Assembly: GCA_039182125.1 (NCBI GenBank)
Contig: JBCDCH010000021.1
Span: 1 to 60,383 of the forward strand
Length of the DNA stretch: 60,383 bases
Reading direction: 5' to 3'
From: Planctomycetota bacterium
GTDB lineage: Bacteria > Planctomycetota > Phycisphaerae > Tepidisphaerales > Tepidisphaeraceae
Within the stretch, counting starts at the first letter, position 1. Every line of letters starts with the position of its first letter. The position numbers and the translations under genes are program-made. The notes under the pieces are model-generated. The model was not told where the DNA came from, did no database searches, and saw only the letters and a list, made by a program, of their open reading frames with translations. Shown piece by piece: positions 10,277 to 18,590 of this stretch.

Positions 10277-11647
10277 GTGTCGCTCGCCGCGCCGATTGCG
10301 TTATTACTGTTGCTGCCGTGGTTGGCGGTGGCGTGGTGGTTGATGCGAGGGCGAGGGGCGTCGGCGGTGGTGCCGCACTTGCCGCTGTGGCCGGCGACAC
10401 GCTCGGCATCGACGGCGCGATCGCGTCGCTTGCCGCCTTGGTACATGATGCTCATGCTGCTGGCGTTGCTGGCGGGGATCGTGGGGCTTGCCGAGCCGCG
10501 GACGAATCGAACGTCGATCACTGTCGTGTTCGATCGTGGGCTGACGATGCCGCCGACTCGTGCGGCCGACTTGCCGGTCGGCGATTACCTGGGGGTCAAC
10601 GTGCCCGCCAACGCGGTGCGTTCGGTGCCGTGGCGCACGGACCTCGGCCAAGCGCGGCGTGAACATCCCGACGCGTTGTTCGTCACCGATCAGCCCATCG
10701 ACGCCCTGCGGGCGCGACTGGCTGCAATCGAGAACGTCGGCATTGATCATGTCGGCGTCGACGAAACTGGTGTGCTTGTGCGGTTGCGTGGGCAAGGACA
10801 ACGGGCCGTACGTATCGGGCAAGTTCATGCCGACGTTCGCGTTGATGGCTCGGCCGAGGTGGTGCTCGATGTGGCACCGACGACTGACCGGCTGGTTGTC
10901 GAACTCGCGCCGGCTGACGCGATCACGGCGGACGATCGTTTCTTTCTCGTTCGTGCGTCGGCCGAGCCACGCGTGGTTGTCGATGGTTCGGTCGATCCGG
11001 CGGTGGGTCGGTTCGCGGCGGTGTGGTCGACGGAGCGGGGTGGCGATGGCGTGCGTGTGTTGCTGACGACGGACGAAGCGGCATCGGGGCCGGCGGTGGT
11101 GTTCGCTCGTGGGCCGTTCGTGCCGGTCGCGGGTGCGTTGAGCGTTGTGCCCGGCCCGATCACGAACGACGTCCGCTGGGCACGCTGGTTGGACCAGGCG
11201 ACAGCCGCTCCGATGCCCGAAGGCTTTCGGGCCGTCGTGAGCTTGGGCGGCGTGCCGGTGGTCGGTGAAAGTGCAGGCCGGGTGTGGATCGGCCTCGACC
11301 CCGCCAGCGTTTCGGCGCGGCCGGACTGGGTGGTGCTCCTGGCCAATGCGGTAACCCATGTGGGCGGTGCGCCGGTGTGGACGTCGGAGCCGATCACTGT
11401 TTTTCCCCCGGGTGAACTCGTTACCACAGCCGATCCGAGCTACGCACCCTCGCCGGGCATCTACGAGGTTGATGGTGTTCCCACGGCGTACAACGCGGCA
11501 GTGGCGGAGCCACGCGGGGCGCCGGGGCCGTTGGTCTTGCCGACGGAAACGTGGGCGGGCGTGAGTTATCGGCGGTCGTGTTTCGCGGTGGCGGCGGTGT
11601 TGTGGTTGTCGGGGCTGGCCGGTTGGTGGCGTCTGGGGCGTCCTTGA
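10277..11647 (+). CDS. BatA-like N-terminal domain membrane protein
   Basis: A 456-aa protein starting at GTG 10277, with TGTAAT (10265-10270) just upstream. Residues 1-75 look like the aerotolerance-regulator (BatA) N-terminal module: a first TM (APIALLLLLPWLAVAWWLM), a short loop with VVPHLPLWP, and a second TM (MMLMLLALLAGIVGLAEP). There is no von Willebrand A domain with an intact MIDAS. The middle is a large periplasmic region, and a third TM lies near the C-terminus (VAAVLWLSGLAGWW). The full Bat operon (MoxR, DUF58) is not in this window. Confidence 0.6.
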   Translation: MSLAAPIALLLLLPWLAVAWWLMRGRGASAVVPHLPLWPATRSASTARSRRLPPWYMMLMLLALLAGIVGLAEPRTNRTSITVVFDRGLTMPPTRAADLPVGDYLGVNVPANAVRSVPWRTDLGQARREHPDALFVTDQPIDALRARLAAIENVGIDHVGVDETGVLVRLRGQGQRAVRIGQVHADVRVDGSAEVVLDVAPTTDRLVVELAPADAITADDRFFLVRASAEPRVVVDGSVDPAVGRFAAVWSTERGGDGVRVLLTTDEAASGPAVVFARGPFVPVAGALSVVPGPITNDVRWARWLDQATAAPMPEGFRAVVSLGGVPVVGESAGRVWIGLDPASVSARPDWVVLLANAVTHVGGAPVWTSEPITVFPPGELVTTADPSYAPSPGIYEVDGVPTAYNAAVAEPRGAPGPLVLPTETWAGVSYRRSCFAVAAVLWLSGLAGWWRLGRP

Positions 11648-11684
11648 CACCCCCATTGGGCAAACTTAACGTCACACGGTGCGG

Positions 11685-11700
11685 GCAAATGCTGATTTGC
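11685..11700 (+). promoter_or_regulatory. Hairpin in leader of STAS gene
   Basis: GCAAAT (11685-11690) pairs with ATTTGC (11695-11700) around GCTG, with flanking GCGG/CGC partly extending the stem. TTGACA (11644-11649) upstream is a good -35 match with a weak -10 (TAACGT, 11667-11672). This may be a promoter plus 5'-UTR hairpin for the STAS gene, or a terminator of the preceding gene. Confidence 0.3.
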
Positions 11701-11793
11701 CGCTACACCATCGGCCCTGATTCGGCCGATCCCATACCTATCGCCCGGCCAATCGGGCGAGGTCCGACCTCCCACCTTCGCCCAGAGATTGCA

Positions 11794-12153
11794 ATGCCCG
11801 ACAGCTCCACGCCCGTTGCGGTGGTCGATGAAAAAGATGTTCGCATCATCGAATTCACCGACAGCAAAATTCTGGACGAAGCCAACATCGAGGAGATCGG
11901 TGCCAAGCTCTTTCAGCTCATCGGCGAGAAGGAACGCCCGAAGCTGATGTTGGATTTTTCCAACGTTGATCACCTCTCCAGTGCCGCACTTGGCAAGCTG
12001 ATCCAGGCGAACAACGAGGTTCGCAATCGCAACGGCCAGCTCCGGCTTTGCGGGATCAAGCCGCAGATCTTTGAAGTCTTCGCGATCACCAAGCTCGATC
12101 AGATTTTCAAGATCTACCCGACCCGCAGCGACGCGATGGCCAGCTACAACTGA
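11794..12153 (+). CDS. STAS-domain anti-sigma factor antagonist (RsbV/SpoIIAA-like)
   Basis: A 119-aa single STAS domain. The central motif LDFSNVDHLSSAALGKLI contains the phosphorylatable Ser found in partner-switching antagonists. In such systems the unphosphorylated form sequesters an RsbW-type kinase and frees a sigma factor or other target. An RsbW-like ATPase gene follows ~100 nt downstream, supporting the pairing. The frame is open upstream to 11551, but the upstream part overlaps the previous gene and a leader hairpin, so ATG 11794 is chosen. Confidence 0.85.
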   Translation: MPDSSTPVAVVDEKDVRIIEFTDSKILDEANIEEIGAKLFQLIGEKERPKLMLDFSNVDHLSSAALGKLIQANNEVRNRNGQLRLCGIKPQIFEVFAITKLDQIFKIYPTRSDAMASYN

Positions 12154-12160
12154 GCCGAAT

Positions 12161-12194
12161 CGGCCCGATGCCATGATTCGTCGGGCCGGTGTGT
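12161..12194 (+). terminator. Hairpin between STAS and ATPase genes
   Basis: CGGCCCGA (12161-12168) pairs perfectly with TCGGGCCG (12181-12188), followed by GTGTGTTT. It could terminate or attenuate transcription between the two partner-switching genes, setting their ratio. Confidence 0.45.
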
Positions 12195-12256
12195 TTGATC
12201 CCGTTTGACTGGTTCTGGAACGCTTTTTGTGGGGTAACACTCGAATCGTGGCAGGC

Positions 12257-12721
12257 ATGTCAGCCAACTCGACCGCGACCAGCCCGCAAGGCCCTGACGA
12301 TGGAACCTTGCGGTTTCACATCGTCTCGGATTTCGATGAGGGCAAGCGCGTCCAGAAGCGCATCCTCGATGAGGTCGAGCGGTACGACTTTAGCGCCGAT
12401 GCGGTTTTCGCGATCAAGCTCGCCCTTGAGGAAGCATTGATCAACGCCATCAAGCATGGCAATCGGCTCGACCCCGACAAGCGGGTCAAGATCGAGGCGA
12501 CGGTCGACGAAACCGCCGCCCGTATCATGATCCACGACGAGGGTGCGGGCTTCATCCGTGACAAGGTGCCCGACCCGACCCTCGAGGAGAACATCGAGAA
12601 GTGCAGCGGTCGGGGGATCCTGCTGATCGAGGCGTACATGACCGAGGCCGAGTGGACCGATCACGGACGCCGGCTCGAGATGGTCAAGCTCAACGCCGCC
12701 GAGCCGCCGACCGTGCCATAA
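12257..12721 (+). CDS. RsbW/SpoIIAB-like anti-sigma regulatory ATPase/kinase
   Basis: A 154-aa GHKL-type ATPase domain (HATPase_c_2). The N-box is ALEEALINAIKHGN, the G1 box IHDEGAGF, and the G2-like element GRGILLIEAYM. It is expected to bind and phosphorylate the STAS protein encoded just upstream and to hold an effector inactive. No sigma factor or PP2C phosphatase gene is nearby. ATG 12257 (MSANSTATSP) is chosen; GTG 12248 is possible. Confidence 0.85.
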   Translation: MSANSTATSPQGPDDGTLRFHIVSDFDEGKRVQKRILDEVERYDFSADAVFAIKLALEEALINAIKHGNRLDPDKRVKIEATVDETAARIMIHDEGAGFIRDKVPDPTLEENIEKCSGRGILLIEAYMTEAEWTDHGRRLEMVKLNAAEPPTVP

Positions 12722-12812
12722 CCGTCGAGGCGGACATCGGGACGCGGTAGGTCGGTAGGTCTGGCGGCATACTGTCCACACCCCGCGTTCCGACTCCTTT
12801 CGCCTTGCCGCC

Positions 12813-14012
12813 ATGTTTCTGCCGTTACGAACCGATGTCCCGCTGCGTCACACGCCGTACATGAACGGCGCGTTGATCTTGGTGAACATGGTGTTGTTCG
12901 CGGCGCAGTTGATTTTCAGCCCGCGGTTCAGCTTGGACGGTGGGATCACGCGGCCGGGTTTCGATCTCACGGCGTTCGGCGCGCTCCAGCCCCTTGATCC
13001 GCACTGGTGGAACTTCATCACCTACGCGTTCATGCATTCGCAGGCCGACCTGTTGCACCTGGTGTTCAACATGGTCTTTCTCTACATCTTCGGCAACGCC
13101 GTCAACGAAAAGCTTGGGCACTGGGGTTATCTCGGGCTGTACCTTGGCGGGGCGGCCTTTGCCGGACTGGCTCACGCGCTGGGCAGTCTCAACCCCGTCA
13201 TCGGTGCGAGCGGCGCGATGTGGACCGTGATCGGTGCGTACATCGTGCTCTTCCCGCGGGCCCGGGTGACGGTGCTGTACTTTTTCTTTCTCATCGGAAC
13301 GCTGGTCATCCCGGGCCTCTGGCTCGTGGGCATCTACCTCGTGCTCGACGTGCTCGGGTTGCTGGGCATCGGCATCTTCGGCGGCGGCAACACGGCCCAT
13401 CTGGCTCACTTGGGCGGGGCATTGTTCGGCGTGGTGGTGTCGCTCGGATTGCTCTGGCTCAAGCTCCTGCCGCGCGACGACTTCGACGCGCTGGCGTTGA
13501 TCAACCGATGGAACCGTCGCCGCCAGTTCCGCGACATGACCGCCCGTGGCTTCGATCCGTTCGACGCCACCGCGCGATTCGCCGACGAGAAGAAGTCACC
13601 GGCCAAGTCTGATCCGAAGCTCGATCAAATTCAGGACTTGCGTGCGGAGATTTCCGAGACGCTCGGCACGGGCGACGAGGAAAGCGCCGCCGAGAAGTAC
13701 CGCCAACTCGTTGCCATCGACGAGCAGCAGGTGCTCAGCGCCCACAACCAACTGCTCGTCGCCGGCACTTACTACCGGCAAGGCGCCTACGCCGATGCGG
13801 CCGCCGGGTACGAACGTTACTTGCGTGTCTATCCGCGTCACGATCAGGCGGACCAGACGCGGTTTATGCTCGGTCTCATCTACAACCGCTACCTCGGCCG
13901 ACCCGAAGACGCGAAGCGTCACCTCGAAGCCGTCGTGGACCGCCTGCACGATCCGGAAGAGGTCGAGATTGCACGGGAAGAGTTGGAAAAGACCAACGTT
14001 GCAGCCAAGTAG
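12813..14012 (+). CDS. Rhomboid-family intramembrane serine protease with C-terminal TPR-like region
   Basis: A 399-aa protein. Residues ~15-215 form the rhomboid core with about six TMs. The catalytic Ser133 lies in IGASGAMWTVIGAY and the catalytic His199 in TAHLAHLGGALFG. The HSQADLLHLVFNMVFLYIFG segment matches the conserved TM2 region. After ~240 the protein is soluble and ends with a region resembling TPR helices (EKYRQLVAIDEQQ, AAAGYERYLRVYPRHDQ). It cleaves membrane substrates within the bilayer; the substrate is unknown. A second rhomboid is at 23544-24404. Confidence 0.88.
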   Translation: MFLPLRTDVPLRHTPYMNGALILVNMVLFAAQLIFSPRFSLDGGITRPGFDLTAFGALQPLDPHWWNFITYAFMHSQADLLHLVFNMVFLYIFGNAVNEKLGHWGYLGLYLGGAAFAGLAHALGSLNPVIGASGAMWTVIGAYIVLFPRARVTVLYFFFLIGTLVIPGLWLVGIYLVLDVLGLLGIGIFGGGNTAHLAHLGGALFGVVVSLGLLWLKLLPRDDFDALALINRWNRRRQFRDMTARGFDPFDATARFADEKKSPAKSDPKLDQIQDLRAEISETLGTGDEESAAEKYRQLVAIDEQQVLSAHNQLLVAGTYYRQGAYADAAAGYERYLRVYPRHDQADQTRFMLGLIYNRYLGRPEDAKRHLEAVVDRLHDPEEVEIAREELEKTNVAAK

Positions 14013-14028
14013 GAATCTTCGGCCGCAG

Positions 14029-14826
14029 TCAGGGTGACTCGTCGGATTGGCTTGGTGTCAACACCACTTCCCACACCTCCGGCGGGCACCACGTGCGGAC
14101 GTGGTGGGTGCTGCAACCGAGCCCGGTACCGACGAGCAGGACGGCGTTTTCGTAACGGTGCGCGCCACGGTGAAAGCCGGGGCCGAGTGTGTCGTGAGTG
14201 ATGAGCGGCTTGCCGCCGGGGAGGCAGACCTGCCCGCCGTGCGTGTGGCCTGCGAGGACGAGTGACGCGCCCAAGGGCCCGTGCGTCCGCAGCGCGTCGG
14301 GATAATGCGTGAGCAGCACGCGCGGCCGCTCCGGCTCCGGCAGCGTTCCAAGCCACGCCCGGCTGACCTCCCCGCGCCGGACGCCCGCAAGCCCGACGAT
14401 CTCCAGCCCGCCCGCAAAGGCCAACTGGTTGCAAAGCACCGTTACGCCCATGTCGCCGAGCTTGGGGATGAGCAAGTCCGTGTCGTGATTCCCGACGATC
14501 GCGAAGACGCCGTGCTTGGCGGTGAAGCCGGCCAGGAGTTTTCGCAAGATCGGCACCGCTTCGCGATGGTCGAAACGGTCGTCGACGTAATCGCCGGTCA
14601 TCAGAATCAGGTCCGGCGTGTTATCGGCGATCCGTGCAAGCAGCTTGTCGTAAGCCGGCTGCCAACGGGGTAGGGCGTGGATGTCGGTGATGTGCAATAT
14701 CCGGAGCGGCTCGGGAACGTCGACGCCGGTCACGGTGAGGCGCTTTCGGGTGAAGCCCGTGGTCCGGCCGAGCACGAAGTTCGGGCCGTGTTCGAGCGTT
14801 TCGGTCTGAAAGTGCGGCGTTCCCAT
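14029..14826 (-). CDS. Calcineurin-like metallophosphoesterase (YaeI-like)
   Basis: A 265-aa protein with the full metal-ligand set: HITDIHAL (DxH), MTGDYVDD (GD), VGNHD (GNHD), LTHYPD and LAGHTHGGQ (GHxHGG). The layout resembles YaeI-type phosphodiester hydrolases. No clear signal peptide is seen from the chosen start MGTPHFQTE (14826); the in-frame upstream extension overlaps the divergent gene and lacks family similarity. It ends 16 nt from the convergent rhomboid gene. Confidence 0.85.
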   Translation of the reverse strand: MGTPHFQTETLEHGPNFVLGRTTGFTRKRLTVTGVDVPEPLRILHITDIHALPRWQPAYDKLLARIADNTPDLILMTGDYVDDRFDHREAVPILRKLLAGFTAKHGVFAIVGNHDTDLLIPKLGDMGVTVLCNQLAFAGGLEIVGLAGVRRGEVSRAWLGTLPEPERPRVLLTHYPDALRTHGPLGASLVLAGHTHGGQVCLPGGKPLITHDTLGPGFHRGAHRYENAVLLVGTGLGCSTHHVRTWCPPEVWEVVLTPSQSDESP

Positions 14827-14917
14827 GGATGCTCGAATGTCGCCTGCGAGAGATGAATCGTCACCCAAGGGCGGTCGGCTTTGCGGCTCGGCGGCGCGGC
14901 GATACCATAGCCCGACC

Positions 14918-15403
14918 ATGCCTCGCGGCCCCCGTTCCAATCCGACGACCATCGCTTTGTGGGTCAACGCTGTTCTGCTGTGCGGGATTCTCGTGGCACT
15001 GCTCGGCCGGTCGATCCCCGGCGGCAACGAGGCGTTCGCCCAACAGGCAATGCCCCCGATCGCCGGCGGCGGCGGTTTGTTCTTCATGCCTGGCCAGATC
15101 GACAGCAACCTCTACGGCGTGTATGCCATGGACGTCGACCGCCAGACGCTGATGGTTTACACGTTCGTGCGTGGCGAGAAGACGCTCCGTTTGACGGCGG
15201 CGCGGGACATCAGTTTCGACCGCGACCTGCGGCGGTACAACACCGACCCGCACCCCGACGACATCGCCGAACTGCTCAGCCGTGAGGCGGACGATGCCCG
15301 TGTCAGAGAGAGCGGTGAGAACGCCGCCCGCAGCACGGCCGAAGACCCCAACGCCAACAACGACGGCACCCCCGATTCACCCGGTGAATCACCCAACGAA
15401 TGA
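14918..15403 (+). CDS. Membrane-anchored protein of unknown function
   Basis: A 161-aa protein with one N-terminal TM/signal anchor (ALWVNAVLLCGILVALLG). A small beta-rich domain follows (GGGLFFMPGQ, LYGVYAMDVDRQTLMVYTF, LRLTAARDISFDRDL), then a ~50-residue acidic, disordered tail. No named family recognised. TACCAT (14903-14908) lies 9 nt before the ATG. It may be co-transcribed with the HTH-membrane gene that begins ~58 nt later. Confidence 0.65.
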   Translation: MPRGPRSNPTTIALWVNAVLLCGILVALLGRSIPGGNEAFAQQAMPPIAGGGGLFFMPGQIDSNLYGVYAMDVDRQTLMVYTFVRGEKTLRLTAARDISFDRDLRRYNTDPHPDDIAELLSREADDARVRESGENAARSTAEDPNANNDGTPDSPGESPNE

Positions 15404-15460
15404 TCCCGCCCGCGGCGAATGAATGCGCCCCGGCAATACCCCACCCCAGGAAACGTACAG

Positions 15461-16414
15461 ATGGCCAAGATGTTCTACACGTCGGAAGAAGCTCAGGAAG
15501 CCCTGGGCCTCGATGAAGAGGGACTCAAGCAGCTCACCCGCGAGGGCAAGCTCCGCGAGTTCCGTGATGGTTCGCGCATCATGTACAAGTCCGATCAGGT
15601 CGACAGCCTTCGCGGCGAGACCGGCGGCGATGCGGTCGACCTTGCCGGCGATTCGATGGGTGACTCGATCGGTTTGGCCGACTCGGCGGGCGCGTCCGGT
15701 TCGGCCATCGGTCTGGCCGACACGGGCGACACCGGTGGTGGCCTCGGGCTCAGCCCCGACGACACGGCGGCCGACCTCGGCCTCTCCGGCAGCCTCGGCG
15801 GCGTCCCCAGTCCCTCCGACACCGGCTCCGGCTCGGGCATCACCGTTCTCGAAGACACCGGCGCCGGCGACCCCGCCGCCCAGACCGCCATCTCCGCTTC
15901 CGTCTCTGATCAGATCAACCTCGAAGCCACCGGCTCCGGGTCCGGCCTGCTCGACCTCACCCGCGAGCAGGACGACACCTCGCTCGGCGCCGACGTCCTC
16001 GACGACATCGGTCCCGGCGGCACGGGCCTCGGCGGCAGCGTTGGCGGGTCCATGGGCGGCAGCTTCGGCGGGTCCGGCTCGAACATGGGCGGCACCGCCC
16101 TCGGCCAGGCCGTCCCCGGACAGACCATGGCCACGCCCGTCCCCGGCCAGGTGCCGATGGCCGCGGCCGCTGCGGCGTACGACCCGTCGTCCGCAGCCTT
16201 TGCCGGTCTCGCACTCGGCGGGATCATCGCCTCGTTCATCGGCCTGCTTGCTGTGGCCGGTCTCGCACTCCGCGCCGTGCCCGGCGTTCTCGCACCGATC
16301 ACTACGCCTGGAGAAGCCGGCGACAACGCGCTGATCTACGTGCTGGTCGGCGGCTTGGTGCTCTCGGTTATCCTCGCCGCGATCGGCTTTGTCATCGGCA
16401 AGTCGTCGTCCTAA
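15461..16414 (+). CDS. Membrane-anchored protein with N-terminal MerR/excisionase-like HTH
   Basis: A 317-aa protein. Residues 1-50 form a helix-turn-helix of the excisionase/MerR type (FYTSEEAQEALGLDEEGL, then KLREFRDGSRIMYKSDQV). A long Asp/Gly/Ser-rich low-complexity linker (~55-235) with repeated SIGLADS/IGLADTG units follows. Two hydrophobic segments at the C-terminus (GLALGGIIASFIGLLAVAGL and LIYVLVGGLVLSVILAAIGF) anchor it in the membrane. The HTH fold is inferred from pattern. The next gene is an OmpA-type lipoprotein. ATG 15461 (MAKMFYTSEE) is chosen over 15419 because the HTH starts there. Confidence 0.7.
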   Translation: MAKMFYTSEEAQEALGLDEEGLKQLTREGKLREFRDGSRIMYKSDQVDSLRGETGGDAVDLAGDSMGDSIGLADSAGASGSAIGLADTGDTGGGLGLSPDDTAADLGLSGSLGGVPSPSDTGSGSGITVLEDTGAGDPAAQTAISASVSDQINLEATGSGSGLLDLTREQDDTSLGADVLDDIGPGGTGLGGSVGGSMGGSFGGSGSNMGGTALGQAVPGQTMATPVPGQVPMAAAAAAYDPSSAAFAGLALGGIIASFIGLLAVAGLALRAVPGVLAPITTPGEAGDNALIYVLVGGLVLSVILAAIGFVIGKSSS

Positions 16415-16482
16415 GTCCAACTGCCCCTCACCGCCGAGCAGGGACGCTCGACGCACCTACAGCCCGGAACGGATCCCACACC

Positions 16483-17352
16483 ATGACCAAGAAGAATTTG
16501 CTCATCGCCGCCGGACTCTCGGCGCTCTCGCTCGGCCTCGTCGGCTGCGTCCCCCAGGAAAAGTACAACGCCCTGCGCATCGAGAAAGAAGCCCTCGAAG
16601 CCCAGATCAACGAAGCCCAGTCCGACCAGCTCGCTGCCCGGCGTGAAGCCGATTTGCTCCGCAGCCAGGTCGGCCAACTCTCCGGCGGCAACGAGTCGGT
16701 CGCCGCGCTCATCGCCGGTAAGGATCGCCAGATCGATCAGCTGCGTACCGAGAACACCGACCTGCTCGCGGCTTACGAGGCCGCCCTTCAGGAAGGTGCC
16801 CCGGCATTGCCCGCACCGGTCATCAACGACCTGAACCGTTTCGCCGACGCCAATCCCGGCCTCGTTGAGTTCGACGAACGGACCGGCACGATCCGCTTCA
16901 GTTCGGATCTGACTTTCGGCTCGGGAAGCGCGGTGCTCAACCCGTCGGCCGGCGAAGCGATTAGCCAGTTCGCGTCGATCCTGCAGAACGACACAATCGC
17001 CGAGTACGAGTTGCTCATCGCTGGTCACACCGACAATGTCCCGGTGTCCAACCCCGCGACCCGGCAGAAGCACCCGGACAACTGGTACCTCTCCAGCCAC
17101 CGCGCGATCAGCGTCGCCGAAGCGTTGCGGCGTAACGGCGTGGCCAAGGAGCGCTTCGCCGTGGCCGGCTACGCCGACCAGCGTCCGGTCGCCGACAACG
17201 GCACCACCGCCGGCAAGGCCGCCAACCGCCGCGTCGAGGTGCTCATCCTCCCGACCAAGGCCCCGACCGGGACACCCGCTGGCCAGCCCCGCATGGCCGC
17301 CGAAGAGGTTGTCCCCGTCGAAACCGATGGCGGCCTCGAGCCGTTGAAGTAG
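16483..17352 (+). CDS. OmpA-family peptidoglycan-binding lipoprotein
   Basis: A 289-aa protein. The lipobox LGLVGC puts the lipidated Cys at 22. Residues ~25-105 form a coiled coil (heptad-rich, KEALEAQINEAQSDQLAARR). The OmpA_C/MotB-like domain occupies ~125-270, with LLIAGHTDNVPV, NWYLSSHRAISVAEALRRNG and a final NRRVEVLI. The insert between the HTDN and SSHRA elements resembles MotB-like proteins more than Pal. It probably tethers the outer membrane to the cell wall. A perfect hairpin terminator follows. Confidence 0.88.
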   Translation: MTKKNLLIAAGLSALSLGLVGCVPQEKYNALRIEKEALEAQINEAQSDQLAARREADLLRSQVGQLSGGNESVAALIAGKDRQIDQLRTENTDLLAAYEAALQEGAPALPAPVINDLNRFADANPGLVEFDERTGTIRFSSDLTFGSGSAVLNPSAGEAISQFASILQNDTIAEYELLIAGHTDNVPVSNPATRQKHPDNWYLSSHRAISVAEALRRNGVAKERFAVAGYADQRPVADNGTTAGKAANRRVEVLILPTKAPTGTPAGQPRMAAEEVVPVETDGGLEPLK

Positions 17353-17377
17353 TTCGTCACCCAGCCGATTTGCGAAC

Positions 17378-17421
17378 CAACGCAGCCACGCGCTTTCGAG
17401 CCCGTGGCTGCGTTGTCGTTT
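17378..17421 (+). terminator. Terminator between ompA-like gene and solute-binding protein gene
   Basis: CAACGCAGCCACG (17378-17390) pairs perfectly with CGTGGCTGCGTTG (17403-17415), a 13-bp stem with a 12-nt loop, followed by TCGTTT. It lies between convergent genes and could serve both strands. Confidence 0.7.
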
Positions 17422-17443
17422 GCACCGTCGCCTCGAACGCGGG

Positions 17444-18580
17444 TTATCTTTGAGCGTCGATGAGCTTCGCGGTGAGTGCGGCACTACCCCGCGCCACGTC
17501 GGGGCCGGCGGCGCGACCCGGGACTTCGTCAGCAAGGTCGGCATACAGAAGCCCGATGCGTTGTTCGCCGAACCATGCGTTGGGCCGAGCGAGGGCCGGG
17601 TGCGCGCGGCCTGCCTTGTCGGCGGGCACGATTCGTGTGTGCCGAAAGCGTGCTTCGAGCGCCGCGTCGGTCAGTAGCAACTGCTTCAACACCGCCCAAG
17701 CCGCGTCGGGGTCGGGATGGTCGGCGGGGATGCCGAGCATGGTGCCGCCCCACACGCTGGTGCGCGTGTCGCCCGGTTCGAAGATCGGCAGGGGCCGCAT
17801 CGCGAGCTTGCCGCGCAGCTTGTCGGTTTCGAGATAGGCGATCCGCCAGTCGGGCGTGAGAAACGCCCCGAGATCACCGCGTTCCAAGTCCTGCACCCAC
17901 CCGACCGGCCCGGCAGATGCGTCGGTCGCCACGCCGTCGCGAACGAGTGACGCATAGAAGTCGATCGTGTCATCAACGGTCGCATTGTCGTCGGTCACGT
18001 CGGTGCCGCGTTGGAGCAACATGAGCCGGAGGTGGCTCGCCGAGGCGGTCGGTAGTTCCAGCGCCGGCTTGTCGGTCGCGGCGGTGTAAGTCCGCAGTGC
18101 AGCGGCCAACTCGTCCCATGTCCGCGGTGATTCCAGGTCCACGCCCGCCGCATCGAACAGGTCCCGGCGATACGTCAGTGTCACCGGATGCACGTCCTGC
18201 GGAACGCCATGGATGATGCCGTCTCGTGACCACGCCGAGAGTGTCGAGGGCGGAAACTCACCAAGCAGGCCGTCGCGTTCGAGCAGCATGTTGAGGGGCA
18301 GCAGTCGGCCGGCGGTGATGTGCTTGTCGACGTGGTTGACCTCGATCTCGACCACGTCCGGCAGCAACTCCGGTCCATCGGCGGTGAGTAGGCGCAGGTC
18401 GATCGCCCGCATCTGCATGAGCCGGACGTCGGCAACGTCGAGATCGCGGTAGGTGTCGGCGTGGGTTGGCGCGAATGCCCAAACGACCGGACCGGTCGTC
18501 GGATTCGTCGGCGAAACGAGAAGGAGAGTGGCGCCGACCGTCGCGAGTACCACGCAAAGCCAAAACGGTCGTCCGGGCAT
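17444..18580 (-). CDS. Extracellular solute-binding protein (family 1, sugar-type)
   Basis: A 378-aa protein with an N-terminal signal/anchor (FWLCVVLATVGATLLLVSP). Family-1 binding protein features include GIIHGVPQDVHPVTLTYRRD, TWDELAAALRTY and a C-terminal GGTMLGIPADHPDPDAAW. It would deliver a sugar-like solute to an ABC importer, but no permease or import ATPase gene is adjacent, so it is an orphan here. TAACGT lies 7 nt upstream of its ATG (complement of 18588-18593). It follows the EIIA-type PTS gene with a 10-nt gap. Confidence 0.78.
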   Translation of the reverse strand: MPGRPFWLCVVLATVGATLLLVSPTNPTTGPVVWAFAPTHADTYRDLDVADVRLMQMRAIDLRLLTADGPELLPDVVEIEVNHVDKHITAGRLLPLNMLLERDGLLGEFPPSTLSAWSRDGIIHGVPQDVHPVTLTYRRDLFDAAGVDLESPRTWDELAAALRTYTAATDKPALELPTASASHLRLMLLQRGTDVTDDNATVDDTIDFYASLVRDGVATDASAGPVGWVQDLERGDLGAFLTPDWRIAYLETDKLRGKLAMRPLPIFEPGDTRTSVWGGTMLGIPADHPDPDAAWAVLKQLLLTDAALEARFRHTRIVPADKAGRAHPALARPNAWFGEQRIGLLYADLADEVPGRAAGPDVARGSAALTAKLIDAQR

Positions 18581-18590
18581 GTCCGCGACG

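Noticed and set aside
15389-16456. 355-aa minus-strand frame opposite the HTH-membrane gene
   Set aside because: Mirrors the low-complexity linker (Gly/Ala/Arg-rich) and has no plausible start or domain.
17378-17415. Third copy of the CAACGCAG/CTGCGTTG repeat
   Set aside because: It shares 8-10 nt with the REP-like repeat arms but is better explained as an intrinsic terminator stem; the REP core hairpin is absent.
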